From positions 1 to 24,191 of the forward strand of contig NZ_JBNASF010000023.1 in assembly GCF_049720995.1 (NCBI RefSeq): a DNA stretch of 24,191 nucleotides, given 5' to 3'. A model generated the notes under the pieces. That model was not told where the DNA came from. It saw nothing but the letters and a program-made list of their open reading frames with translations, and searched no databases. Positions 8,520-16,541 of the stretch are shown piece after piece. The position numbers were made by a program, and so were the translations under genes. The stretch comes from Methanothermobacter sp049720995. Its GTDB lineage: Archaea; Methanobacteriota; Methanobacteria; Methanobacteriales; Methanothermobacteraceae. Numbering within the stretch: the first letter of the stretch is position 1; each line of letters opens with the position of its first letter.

Positions 8520-8628
8520 ATTGCAGTTAGACTTATATGTATATTGAAACAAAGGATTCTCAGTAATTATTTCCTTGAAATATCAAAATATCGGCTCGGC
8601 TTTAAACTAGACGGAATCGTATGGAAAT
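8520..8628 (+). ncRNA. Candidate mini-CRISPR / CreA-like RNA with two degenerate repeats
   Basis: Two sequences here look like decayed type I-B CRISPR repeats. The first (8520-8550) has a TTAGAC core and ends in ATTGAAAC, the classic 8-nt crRNA handle. The second (8600-8628) has TTTAAACTAGAC and ends GTATGGAAAT. They share TT..A..TAGAC, then A.AT.GTAT and GAAA. Between them lie 49 bases (8551-8599), rather long for a spacer. This arrangement, degenerate repeat, single spacer, degenerate repeat beside a type I-B cas operon, is that of CreA, the CRISPR-like antitoxin RNA of the CreTA modules. A decayed leftover array, or chance in AT-rich DNA, is also possible. No matching CreT gene was identified. 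Confidence 0.3.
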
Positions 8629-8687
8629 ATATTGTCGAATGGGAAAGTAATTTCGTAATATATACCTATAACGAATAAAAGAGGGGG

Positions 8688-9041
8688 TCATCCGGCCCCA
8701 CAGAGAAACCTTCCACTTACAGCGTCAACCCATGCCTCACCAATCACCATTCTGTAGGTGGAACTGGAGGAATTCCAGTCATACACCAGGACATGGTAGA
8801 CAGGCCTCTTAATTCTAAGACGGACAATCTTCCCCCTCGCATTAAAACCTGAGATGTGCCCTGGGGGCTTCTTTATTAGCTTCGCCTTCAGCTTTAACCT
8901 ACTGTAATCTCCGGGAACGGATTTTTTAACAATCTTGATGGCCTTTGATGAGGATATAAGGCCATAGGAAGATCCACTTAAGGCCACAGATCCCACGAAA
9001 ACAATCGCTACAATTAAAGCAGCAATGATAACTCTTCTCAC
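8688..9041 (-). CDS. Small exported PepSY-like protein
   Basis: The 117-residue protein begins with a GTG codon, MRRV, then a hydrophobic segment of about 20 residues ending near ALSGSSYG, so it is exported or anchored by an uncleaved signal. The rest resembles a single PepSY domain: a helix SSKAIKIVKKSVPGDY, then strands YHVLVYDW and YRMVIGEAWVDAVSGRFL, where the D-A-x-[ST]-G-x-[FVI] ending is the family hallmark. PepSY domains often inhibit secreted peptidases or act as ligand-binding modules outside the cell; the partner here is unknown. A TATA-like TTATAAAAT at about 9091-9099 (- strand) lies at a suitable distance. The base composition is intermediate, so the gene lies at the edge of the AT-rich cas segment. 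Confidence 0.65.
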   Translation of the reverse strand: MRRVIIAALIVAIVFVGSVALSGSSYGLISSSKAIKIVKKSVPGDYSRLKLKAKLIKKPPGHISGFNARGKIVRLRIKRPVYHVLVYDWNSSSSTYRMVIGEAWVDAVSGRFLCGAG

Positions 9042-9076
9042 AGAAAAACATCCCTTATAAATGATGAATCATATCA

Positions 9077-9736
9077 TCAACTCTCAATTGATTTTATAAT
9101 CAACATTTCATTACAGCCCGTCTCCTCATGGTATGGGACGCGCCGGATAAGTATTTCATGATCAGCAAATTCTCTCAGTATCCCCTCAATGTATATGGAC
9201 CTCCTCCTTCTGTGAATGTTGGTAACTGGAAATATCCTCACCTCCCGTCCCACCCTCAGCATCTCACGCACCGCCTCAACATGAAATCTGTAACTCAGTT
9301 TATCCTCATAGAGGAAGAGAAGATTTGCGGAAAGCACAAGATCAAACTGCAGGTCACTGAATGGTAGATGGGGTAGCTCCCCGGCAATGTAACCCGATGG
9401 GTCTTCCCGGTAGTCACTCATAAATTCCCTGAAGACAGCCCTCCTGTAATCCTCAAGTGGCAGACCCTTGACCTTAATGTCCCTGAAGAACTCACAATGG
9501 GATCTTCTGTGCCTCTTAAAACTCTCTTCTGCCAGATTTTCAAGTTCATCTGGTTTTCTACTGTAGATAGGGTCAACTGCAGTTACATCGAAACCCTTTC
9601 TCTTCATTTCGCTTCTGAAGGAACTCACACCTGCGGCACAGTCAAGTATTCTCTTTCCTGCAAGTTCATCATGCTTAAGGTTGAACATGTTGATGTACTC
9701 TGAGAGCCCCCTTCCAAGGAGAAGAACTGATTTCAT
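9077..9736 (-). CDS. Class I SAM-dependent methyltransferase, substrate unknown
   Basis: The protein (219 residues from the ATG at 9736) has a Rossmann-type methyltransferase core: motif I KRILDCAAGVSSF, the acidic end of strand 2 in VTAVDPIY, and the strand 4 region FDLVLSANLLFLY, followed by VREMLRVGREVRIFPV. The segment after motif I, with KRHRRSHCEF and FMSDYREDPSGYI, is not typical of a named subfamily I know. The frame continues upstream to a TTG at 9775, adding 13 residues with plausible protein character (YLYNKIEHIF); the true start is undecided. TATA-like sequences lie at both suitable positions (9800-9805 for the long form, about 9755-9762 for the short form). The gene is divergent from the DUF11 surface protein, with about 190-230 bases between them. 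Confidence 0.8.
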   Translation of the reverse strand: MKSVLLLGRGLSEYINMFNLKHDELAGKRILDCAAGVSSFRSEMKRKGFDVTAVDPIYSRKPDELENLAEESFKRHRRSHCEFFRDIKVKGLPLEDYRRAVFREFMSDYREDPSGYIAGELPHLPFSDLQFDLVLSANLLFLYEDKLSYRFHVEAVREMLRVGREVRIFPVTNIHRRRRSIYIEGILREFADHEILIRRVPYHEETGCNEMLIIKSIES

Positions 9737-9799
9737 AAATATGTGTTCAATTTTATTATATAAATATTCATGCAAAATCGTCTGATTTTGACGAGCCCA

Positions 9800-9805
9800 T
9801 ATATA
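9800..9805 (-). promoter_or_regulatory. Possible TATA box for the methyltransferase gene
   Basis: On the minus strand GGTATATATGGG reads toward the methyltransferase. Its centre is about 25-28 bases before the TTG at 9775, which would give a nearly leaderless transcript. A second TATA-like run, TTTATATAAT, lies inside the long form of the gene and would serve the ATG at 9736 in the same leaderless manner. The two readings exclude each other as the main promoter. Confidence 0.35.
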
Positions 9806-9904
9806 CCATGAAATCGAAATGCGTGCTTTCTACCATTTTTCTTCAGCTACACCTTGAAGCCATACCTTAAGGATTTTCATGTATAATGGGGATCATTTAG
9901 CACA

Positions 9905-9913
9905 TTATAAATA
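9905..9913 (+). promoter_or_regulatory. TATA box for the DUF11 surface protein gene
   Basis: TTATAAATA lies about 55 bases before the start codon of the surface protein. Transcription would start near 9930-9937, giving a leader of about 30 nt that carries the very G-rich ribosome binding site GGGGGGTGA at about 9953-9961. This combination of good TATA box and strong ribosome binding site suggests a well expressed gene. Confidence 0.6.
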
Positions 9914-9964
9914 CCTCGGATTACATAAAGAAATTGTGTAAAAAAACTGAAAGGGGGGTGAAAA

Positions 9965-12900
9965 ATGAGAAAATTTACACTGACACTGGCGATTCTTATT
10001 CTAATGGTTGCAGCTGGAACTGCAAGCGCCGCAGACACTGAAAACCAGACAGACTCAGATTCAGTTATAACCGGTACGGTGACGTACTGTAACAGTACAG
10101 AACCATTTGAGGGTGCAGTTATAAATGTAGCGTCCATGAATGGTTCTAATCTTGCTTCAGGTGTAACAGGTGCTGATGGGAGATACTCTGTCAGTCTCCA
10201 GTCACCTGATAGGACATTTGTGGTATCAGCGGTTGCTCCAGGGCATGTGATACCATCAAAGACTGTGACCCTTGATGAGTCAGGAATAGCCACTGCCGAT
10301 TTCAGGCTCGGGACCCTGAACCTGACCAAGGGTTCATGGGATATCATTGGACTTGACCACAACAATGTGAACGTCGGGCCAAACCAGCACCTCATCCAGA
10401 TCAGGGTTAAGAATAATGCCCTAACAATCGCAAACAATGTAACAGCAAATTTAACCTTCACTTCAACCAATCCATACATTTATCTGGCTACAAATGAGAC
10501 CGCAAATAAGTACCTTGGGGATATAGCCCCAGGGGCCACTGTGGACGTGTTCTACCTCGTGGAGATTTCAAGAAATAGCCTTGCCTATCTAACATCAAGG
10601 AACTACACGGTAACAGTTGGGGGCACCAATACAGGATCAGCAGACACGATAAACGGTACGCTATACGTGGAGAAACTTGTATCACAGAACCGTAACGATG
10701 TGGTCTCCATAACCGTGAGCAATCCCACACCAGCCATAGGGGATGTGATCGCTGTCACCGTTGTATCAAAGACGGCTTCAACCTATGATGTTGTTAACCT
10801 TCCACTTACAAACTACAACCCCGCCATTCTTCAGCCGCTGAATGTAACAGTAACATATGGGCCCAACACCAGCAACAATGTGCGCCTTGACTCACCGGGT
10901 CAGAAGAACTTTGTATCAGTCTGGCTCTTTAACGTGACTGGCGCTGGCGTAACAAGGCTCTTTGGGCTTATAACAGACGGGAGCGGTTCAAGTTACCACT
11001 ACAACTCAGACTTCGGTGAGAATATCACCATCAGGGCAGTTGAGAAGGCTGACCTTGCAATTGCAAAGTCCGTCAATAACACGGCAACCAACATAGGGGA
11101 CACCGTCAGATTCACACTCACAGTTGTGAATTATGGACCAAACAATGCAACAGGAGTCTATGTGGTTGACAACCTGCCTCCGGGCCTTGAATTCGTATCA
11201 GCAGCGGCATCAAAGGGTACCTACAACAACAGCACCGGTATCTGGACCATAGGAAACCTAAACTACTTTGAAACAGTGACACTCAACATCACAGCAGTGG
11301 TCACCGCAACTGGAACCATTGTCAACAATGCCAATGTGACCGGTGACATCTTTGACCCCAACATGGCGAACAACTATGCATCAGCAGCCCTGAACTCTCC
11401 ACCAGCATCAGACCTTACCATCGACAAGTCCGTGAACAATCCTGAACCCTATGTGGGTGATACCATCCAGTACACAATCACGGTGAGCAACAGGGGTCCT
11501 GATAATGCAGCCGGAGTTCTGGTGGAGGATATACTACCAGCTGGACTCATACTGGTCAGCGCGACACCATCCAAAGGGTATCTACACCACGGCACATGGT
11601 ATGTTGGCACACTCAACTACCTTGAGGTGGCAACACTAACAATACTTGCAAAGGTCAATGCCACAGGCCTGCTAACAAACCTTGCAAATATAACATCACC
11701 GAACTTTGACCCCAACCCGGATAACAACAACGATACCTGCGACGTGACCGGAATCCCCGTGGCGGATCTCCGTATCATAAAGAACGTCAACAACCCGAGG
11801 CCCAACTTCGGATCCAATGTAACGTTCACAGTTGCAGTTACGAACCTTGGTCCGAGCACGGCCACCGGAGTGAATGTCGCTGACGTCCTATCACCTGGAC
11901 TCGTCTACCTGAGCCACACGGTTACACAGGGTTCATACAACCCATTAACAGGTGTATGGACGATAGGAACGCTTAATGCAGCTGCGTCAGCCCTGATGAA
12001 CCTCACGGTCCTTGTTAATACTACAGGAGATTCCAACAACACGGTATCAGTAACCGGTAATGAAAAAGACCCTGATAGGACAAATAATGATGCAGTATCA
12101 CTTTTGAATGCGGTATCAGCCGATCTGAACATCCAGAAGACCGTTGACAGGCCCGTTATAAATAACGGGGAAACAGCAATCTTCACCATAACCGTGAGGA
12201 ACGCTGGTCCTGACACACCATCCAACGTGGTTGTAACGGATCTTCTCCCTGCAGGTCTATCCATCATATCCTACACGGCCACACAGGGAACCTTCAGTGA
12301 GGCAACCAGAACATGGAATGTGGGATCACTTCCAGAGCTATTCCAGGCAACCCTGACGCTCGTTGTCAGGGCAACCCAGACAGGATTCCAGACCAACATT
12401 GTCAATGTATCATCAGAGCTTCCTGACCCACTGCCCCAGGACAACGTGGATGCAGTGACAGTCGATGTGAGGCCATCAGCGGATGTTAAGATCACCAAGA
12501 CCGTTAGCAACACATCACCGGACTTCGGTGAAACCGTCGTTTTCTACATCACAGTAACGAACCTTGGACCGGACACGGCCACAGTTGTGAGGACAGTTGA
12601 TACACTACCGGCAGGCCTTGTCTATCAGTCCCATGAGGCATCTGCGGGGATCTACTTCCCAGAGTTCAACGTCTGGACGGTTGATTCACTTGCACCGGGC
12701 GCATCAGAGACACTAAACCTGACGGTCCTTGTTAACGGTACCGGTGAATTCATAAACACAGTATCAGTAACATCCAATGAATATGATCCTGACATGACCA
12801 ACAACCACGCAGCAGGCGCCCTTAATGGACAGGCAATTGCAGATATCGCGGTTCAGAAGACGGTCCTCTTAACACCCATCAACAATGGGCAGAGCACCAA

Positions 12901-14398
12901 CTTCACGGTAACAGTCACAAATAACGGGCCAAACGATGCGACGGGTGTCACTGTGGAGGATATTCTTCCCGCAGGACTCTCACTGATCAGCGCAACTCCA
13001 TCCAAGGGAACCTTCGCTGGCGGAGTCTGGACAGTGGGCAACCTGGCAAATGGGGCATCAGCAACTCTTATGCTTGAGGTACTGGCAAATGCTGCAGGTA
13101 TCTTCACAAATTATGTCAATGCCTCAGCCGACCAGTCTGATCCCGTAATCTCAAACAACAATGCCACAGCGTTACTCAATGTGAACCCATCTGCAGACAT
13201 CTCAGTCACGAAGACGGTAAGTAACTCATCACCGAATTTCGGTGATCAGATAACCTTCTATGTGACTGTTAGGAACAATGGACCTGATAATGCGACAGGG
13301 GTCACTTTAACAGAGAAACCACCTGAGGGACTTGTATATGTGTCCCATGTGATATCACAGGGAGTATGCTATCCACTTGCATGCATATGGATAGTCGGGG
13401 ATCTTGCAGCTGGTTCATCAGCGACTCTGAACTTCACCATGCTTGTGAATACAACGGGTGATGTTGTAAACAGGGTCCTTGCTGTTGGTGAAGAGTTTGA
13501 TCCGTATCCTGAGAACAACACTGCAGAGGTGACGGTTAACATACCACCTGCAGCCTACCTTGTGATAGATAAGGTGGCCAATGCTACAGTGGTTAACTCC
13601 ACTGATACTGTGAGGTTTACGGTTTCAGTGATGAATATGGGTCCTGATACTGCAGTGGGTGTTGTTGTTACGGATCTGCTTCCAGCTGGTCTTGAGTATC
13701 TGAGTTACAGTGCCACCCAGGGAACCTATGATAACTTGACGGGTGTCTGGTTGGTTGGTTCACTGGTTAAGGGTGCTGTTGCTGCTCTGGATATTGTTGC
13801 AAGGGTTGCTGTGAGTAACACGACCCTAATCAACGTTGCGGATGTAACGGCGGATACCTACAACCCGAACCCTGATACGAGTGCAAATGCCACCGTAACA
13901 GTGAACCCGAGGGCGGAGCTTACAATTAACAAGACAGTGGATCGAAGGGCTGTGCGCGTGGGTCAGAACGTCAGGTTCACCATAACAGTAACCAACAATG
14001 GACCCGACACAGCACTCAACACAATGGTTACCGACAGACTGCCAGATGCCATGAGGTACATATCCTCCAGCGCCACCGTCGGTTCATACAACCCGTCAAC
14101 CGGTGTCTGGATGATAGGCGACCTCCCAGCAGGCTCAAGCGCTGTCCTTGAAATGGTGGTCCAGCTCATAAGGCGCGGCACATTTGTGAACGTTGCAACC
14201 GTGAGTTCAGGTTCATCAAGCGGGGGCAACAACACGACAGAAGTTGAGATCGATGTTGAACCATCCCCGGGACCTCAACCAGGACCTCAACCAGGACCGG
14301 GAACTGTACCGATGAAGCCAACAGGAGCACCTTTAGCTGCACTTGTTGCAGGATTGCTTCTTGTGGCAGCAGGTTCAGCTATATCCAGAAGAAAATAA
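9965..14398 (+). CDS. Large exported surface protein with nine DUF11 repeats
   Basis: The 1477-residue protein has a signal peptide (residues 1-22, likely cleaved at ASA/AD), a carboxypeptidase-regulatory-like beta domain (about 35-115, with the typical GADGRYSVSL turn), a further beta-rich part to about 360, then nine DUF11 repeats whose codons start at 11051, 11411, 11765, 12122, 12482, 12842, 13196, 13556 and 13916 (118-120 residues each; recurring N-x-GP[DN]-x-A and LPAGL motifs). A PGPQPGPQPGPG linker, a hydrophobic segment and SRRK end the protein, which fits C-terminal anchoring in the membrane with the repeats projecting through the pseudomurein wall. Such proteins are regarded as adhesins or wall-associated surface proteins. 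Asn-x-Ser/Thr sequons are frequent. Repeats 3-7 alternate between two types, repeat 8 has deviant codon use, and repeat 7 has an extra Cys pair. Confidence 0.93.
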   Translation: MRKFTLTLAILILMVAAGTASAADTENQTDSDSVITGTVTYCNSTEPFEGAVINVASMNGSNLASGVTGADGRYSVSLQSPDRTFVVSAVAPGHVIPSKTVTLDESGIATADFRLGTLNLTKGSWDIIGLDHNNVNVGPNQHLIQIRVKNNALTIANNVTANLTFTSTNPYIYLATNETANKYLGDIAPGATVDVFYLVEISRNSLAYLTSRNYTVTVGGTNTGSADTINGTLYVEKLVSQNRNDVVSITVSNPTPAIGDVIAVTVVSKTASTYDVVNLPLTNYNPAILQPLNVTVTYGPNTSNNVRLDSPGQKNFVSVWLFNVTGAGVTRLFGLITDGSGSSYHYNSDFGENITIRAVEKADLAIAKSVNNTATNIGDTVRFTLTVVNYGPNNATGVYVVDNLPPGLEFVSAAASKGTYNNSTGIWTIGNLNYFETVTLNITAVVTATGTIVNNANVTGDIFDPNMANNYASAALNSPPASDLTIDKSVNNPEPYVGDTIQYTITVSNRGPDNAAGVLVEDILPAGLILVSATPSKGYLHHGTWYVGTLNYLEVATLTILAKVNATGLLTNLANITSPNFDPNPDNNNDTCDVTGIPVADLRIIKNVNNPRPNFGSNVTFTVAVTNLGPSTATGVNVADVLSPGLVYLSHTVTQGSYNPLTGVWTIGTLNAAASALMNLTVLVNTTGDSNNTVSVTGNEKDPDRTNNDAVSLLNAVSADLNIQKTVDRPVINNGETAIFTITVRNAGPDTPSNVVVTDLLPAGLSIISYTATQGTFSEATRTWNVGSLPELFQATLTLVVRATQTGFQTNIVNVSSELPDPLPQDNVDAVTVDVRPSADVKITKTVSNTSPDFGETVVFYITVTNLGPDTATVVRTVDTLPAGLVYQSHEASAGIYFPEFNVWTVDSLAPGASETLNLTVLVNGTGEFINTVSVTSNEYDPDMTNNHAAGALNGQAIADIAVQKTVLLTPINNGQSTNFTVTVTNNGPNDATGVTVEDILPAGLSLISATPSKGTFAGGVWTVGNLANGASATLMLEVLANAAGIFTNYVNASADQSDPVISNNNATALLNVNPSADISVTKTVSNSSPNFGDQITFYVTVRNNGPDNATGVTLTEKPPEGLVYVSHVISQGVCYPLACIWIVGDLAAGSSATLNFTMLVNTTGDVVNRVLAVGEEFDPYPENNTAEVTVNIPPAAYLVIDKVANATVVNSTDTVRFTVSVMNMGPDTAVGVVVTDLLPAGLEYLSYSATQGTYDNLTGVWLVGSLVKGAVAALDIVARVAVSNTTLINVADVTADTYNPNPDTSANATVTVNPRAELTINKTVDRRAVRVGQNVRFTITVTNNGPDTALNTMVTDRLPDAMRYISSSATVGSYNPSTGVWMIGDLPAGSSAVLEMVVQLIRRGTFVNVATVSSGSSSGGNNTTEVEIDVEPSPGPQPGPQPGPGTVPMKPTGAPLAALVAGLLLVAAGSAISRRK

Positions 14399-14403
14399 AC
14401 CAT

Positions 14404-14421
14404 TTCCTTTTATTTTTTAAT
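14404..14421 (+). terminator. T-rich terminator behind the DUF11 gene
   Basis: The surface protein gene is followed within eight bases by CCTTTTATTTTTTAATTC, a T-rich run of the kind that ends archaeal transcripts without a strong hairpin. The neighbouring exchanger gene ends at 14422 on the other strand, so the two genes converge here. Confidence 0.6.
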
Positions 14422-15360
14422 TCACCCTGTGATTGCTATTCTTAAGGCAGCATAAATTATGTATATAATGATAAGAACGACCCCTTCCACTCTTCTAAGC
14501 TCCATATCCGTCCACATGAAGTACATTACAATAAACGTCACAGCTATCAGAATGGGGGCATCAAGTACCACTGAGAGGGGCTCAACAGGGATTTTCACGA
14601 ATAATGAGGGAACCCCTATGCCTATGAGGATATTGAATATGTTGCTTCCAAGTACAGTACCCAGTGAGAGGCTGCACATGTGCTTCCTTGCGGAGTTAAC
14701 AGCGACAACAAGTTCAGCAAGGCTTGTTCCAATGGCGAGGGCAAACAGGCCGACTATCATCTCAGGAATGTGGAGAGCCACGGCAATTTCAACTGCACTG
14801 TAAACCAGTACCCTGCAGAACACCACAAGCCCGGCGAAACTTAAAACTGCAGTTACAATGGTCTTCCAGCCAGCATCACCACCCTCTATGTGGCTTGTGT
14901 AATATTTCCTCTGCTTCTTTATAAGAATTAGAAGGTAAACACCATAGAGGCTGATGAGAACGGCACCTGTAAGTGGACCGATGGACCCCATGAGCATGAA
15001 AGATGAAAGTATCAGGATGCTGAGAAGCCCGAATAATCCATCCCTTCGGATCTCGTCCCTGTTTGTTGTAACAGCACAGGAGAGAATGGCAGATATCCCT
15101 ATGATACCTGCTATGTTCCATATGTTTGAACCTATCACCACGCCCACACCGAGCTCAGGGCTACCTGTAAGGACGGATATCATGGCGGATCCGAATTCCG
15201 GGAGAGATGTCCCTGCAGCTGCAACCGTAACCCCCAGTATTATCTGGGATATTCCAAGCGCCCTCCCGATGTCAACGATTCTGTCCACAAAGATGTCCGC
15301 GGATCTTATAACACCAATGAGTGAGGCGCAGAAGATTAATGTTAATATGATAGGTGACAT
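14422..15360 (-). CDS. Cation/calcium exchanger of the NCX/CaxA superfamily
   Basis: This 312-residue membrane protein swaps Na+ or H+ against Ca2+ or another cation. It has about ten hydrophobic segments in two halves, each with an alpha-repeat: AAAGTSLPE (50-55) with VIGSNIWN (76-82) in the first half, and LAIGTSLAE (211-216) with VLGSNIFN (237-243) in the second. Both repeats keep the glutamate that binds the ion. The second repeat has Ala instead of the usual Pro in GTSLPE, and both halves have Asn at the end of GSNIxN, where some family members carry an Asp in the second half; this may shift ion choice. A soluble loop (about 148-165, KKQRKYYTSHIEGG) joins the halves. It starts at an ATG with a G-rich purine tract upstream and shares its promoter region with hypD. 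Confidence 0.9.
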   Translation of the reverse strand: MSPIILTLIFCASLIGVIRSADIFVDRIVDIGRALGISQIILGVTVAAAGTSLPEFGSAMISVLTGSPELGVGVVIGSNIWNIAGIIGISAILSCAVTTNRDEIRRDGLFGLLSILILSSFMLMGSIGPLTGAVLISLYGVYLLILIKKQRKYYTSHIEGGDAGWKTIVTAVLSFAGLVVFCRVLVYSAVEIAVALHIPEMIVGLFALAIGTSLAELVVAVNSARKHMCSLSLGTVLGSNIFNILIGIGVPSLFVKIPVEPLSVVLDAPILIAVTFIVMYFMWTDMELRRVEGVVLIIIYIIYAALRIAITG

Positions 15361-15432
15361 GGTTTCCCCGTCCTTAATTGATTGAGAAATATCAGTATTA
15401 TCATTGACATCATTTCATTCACTGACTGCCAG

Positions 15433-15442
15433 TTATATATAT
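15433..15442. promoter_or_regulatory. Shared TATA region between the exchanger gene and hypD
   Basis: TTATATATAT is near-symmetrical and lies in the 125-base divergent gap. Rightward it would start transcription near 15460, about 25 bases before the hypD ATG, with GGTGGT (about 15474-15479) as ribosome binding site. Leftward it would leave a leader of about 50 nt for the exchanger gene. No other convincing TATA box is seen in the gap. Confidence 0.55.
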
Positions 15443-15485
15443 GGATCATGATAAATAGACCTTAACTATAACTTGGTGGTAGCCT

Positions 15486-16541
15486 ATGAAAAATCTTTCA
15501 AGGGAACTGGTTTCAAGGATACATGAAATATCACGTCCTGTTAAAATAATGCATGTCTGCGGTTCACATGAACATACTATAATGCAGCATGGAGTAAGAT
15601 CACTCCTCCCGGATGAGGTTGAGGTGGTGGCCGGACCGGGATGCCCTGTCTGCTGCGTCCCTGCAAGGGAGATAGACGAGTGCATTGAACTTGCAAGGCA
15701 GGGCGTTACAATCACAACATTCGGTGACATGCTCCGCGTCCCTGGTTCAGAGGGGTCACTTGCTGATGCCAGGGCAGAGGGCGCCGATGTCAGGATAGTC
15801 TACGGAGTGGGAAACGCTGTGGATATAGCAAGGAAACTTGACAGGGAGGTCGTCTTCATGGCTGCCGGCTTTGAGACCACCGCACCAACAACAGCATCGG
15901 AGATACTGGCAGGGCCACCAGAGAACTTTTCAGTCCTATCCTGCCACAGGCTGATACCTCCAGCACTCAAATTCCTCATAGAATCAGGGGAGGTTAACCT
16001 CAACGCCCTCATAGAGCCAGGTCATGTATCAACCATAATCGGCATGAAACCCTATGAGCCCTTCTCAAGGGACTACGGAATACCTCAGGTCATAGCGGGA
16101 TTCAACCCCCTTGACATACTCATGGCGGTGTACATGATACTCAGGCAGATCGAAAGGGGCGAGGCAAAGGTTGAGAATGAATATAGGCGGGCGGTGAAAC
16201 CTGAGGGTAACATCAAGGCCCAGCAGGCGATGGATGAGGTTTTCCGCATAACCGAGAGGGAGTGGAGGGGATTCCCTGTCATACCGGGATCTGTATATGA
16301 GATCCGGGATGAATTCTCAGAGTTCAATGCAAGGGAAAAATTCGATATTGATGTTGGGGATACTGTTGAGGTACCCACAGGCTGTATATGCGGCGCAGTA
16401 CTGAGGGGCGTTGCAAGGCCGGAGGAATGTTCACTCTTTAAGACCCGGTGCACGCCCACAAACCCCGTGGGAGCCTGTATGGTTTCAAGGGAGGGGACCT
16501 GCAACATAGCCTACCGCTACAGTTCATTCAGGGTGCAGTGA
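15486..16541 (+). CDS. hypD: HypD, Fe(CN)2CO cofactor assembly protein for [NiFe] hydrogenase
   Basis: HypD works with HypC as the scaffold on which the iron of the [NiFe] site receives its CN and CO ligands. The 351-residue protein shows the family signatures: IMHVCGSHEH with the essential C25, GPGCPVCC (C53, C56, C57), FGDMLRVPG, MAAGFETTAPTT, and a C-terminal Fe-S region EECSLFKTRCTPTNPVGACM continuing to EGTC. All key Cys residues are present. Hydrogenases are central to growth on H2 and CO2, so this is a core gene. It opens the six-gene run; its stop codon overlaps the ATG of the phosphatase by one base. Confidence 0.97.
   Translation: MKNLSRELVSRIHEISRPVKIMHVCGSHEHTIMQHGVRSLLPDEVEVVAGPGCPVCCVPAREIDECIELARQGVTITTFGDMLRVPGSEGSLADARAEGADVRIVYGVGNAVDIARKLDREVVFMAAGFETTAPTTASEILAGPPENFSVLSCHRLIPPALKFLIESGEVNLNALIEPGHVSTIIGMKPYEPFSRDYGIPQVIAGFNPLDILMAVYMILRQIERGEAKVENEYRRAVKPEGNIKAQQAMDEVFRITEREWRGFPVIPGSVYEIRDEFSEFNAREKFDIDVGDTVEVPTGCICGAVLRGVARPEECSLFKTRCTPTNPVGACMVSREGTCNIAYRYSSFRVQ

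Noticed and set aside
9877..14235. Several open frames of 80-200 codons on the minus strand opposite the DUF11 gene
   Set aside because: They mirror the repetitive, Thr/Val-rich coding strand and have low-complexity translations, no ribosome binding sites and no family resemblance. They are shadows of the repeat gene.
14270..14298. 12-bp tandem repeat GGACCTCAACCA as a possible minisatellite or recombination site
   Set aside because: It simply encodes the PGPQPGPQPGPG linker before the membrane anchor of the surface protein.
14459..15385. Open frames on the plus strand opposite the exchanger gene
   Set aside because: The translations are rich in Met, Ser and Pro without domains, as expected for the antisense of hydrophobic codons. 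The exchanger on the minus strand has clear alpha-repeat motifs.
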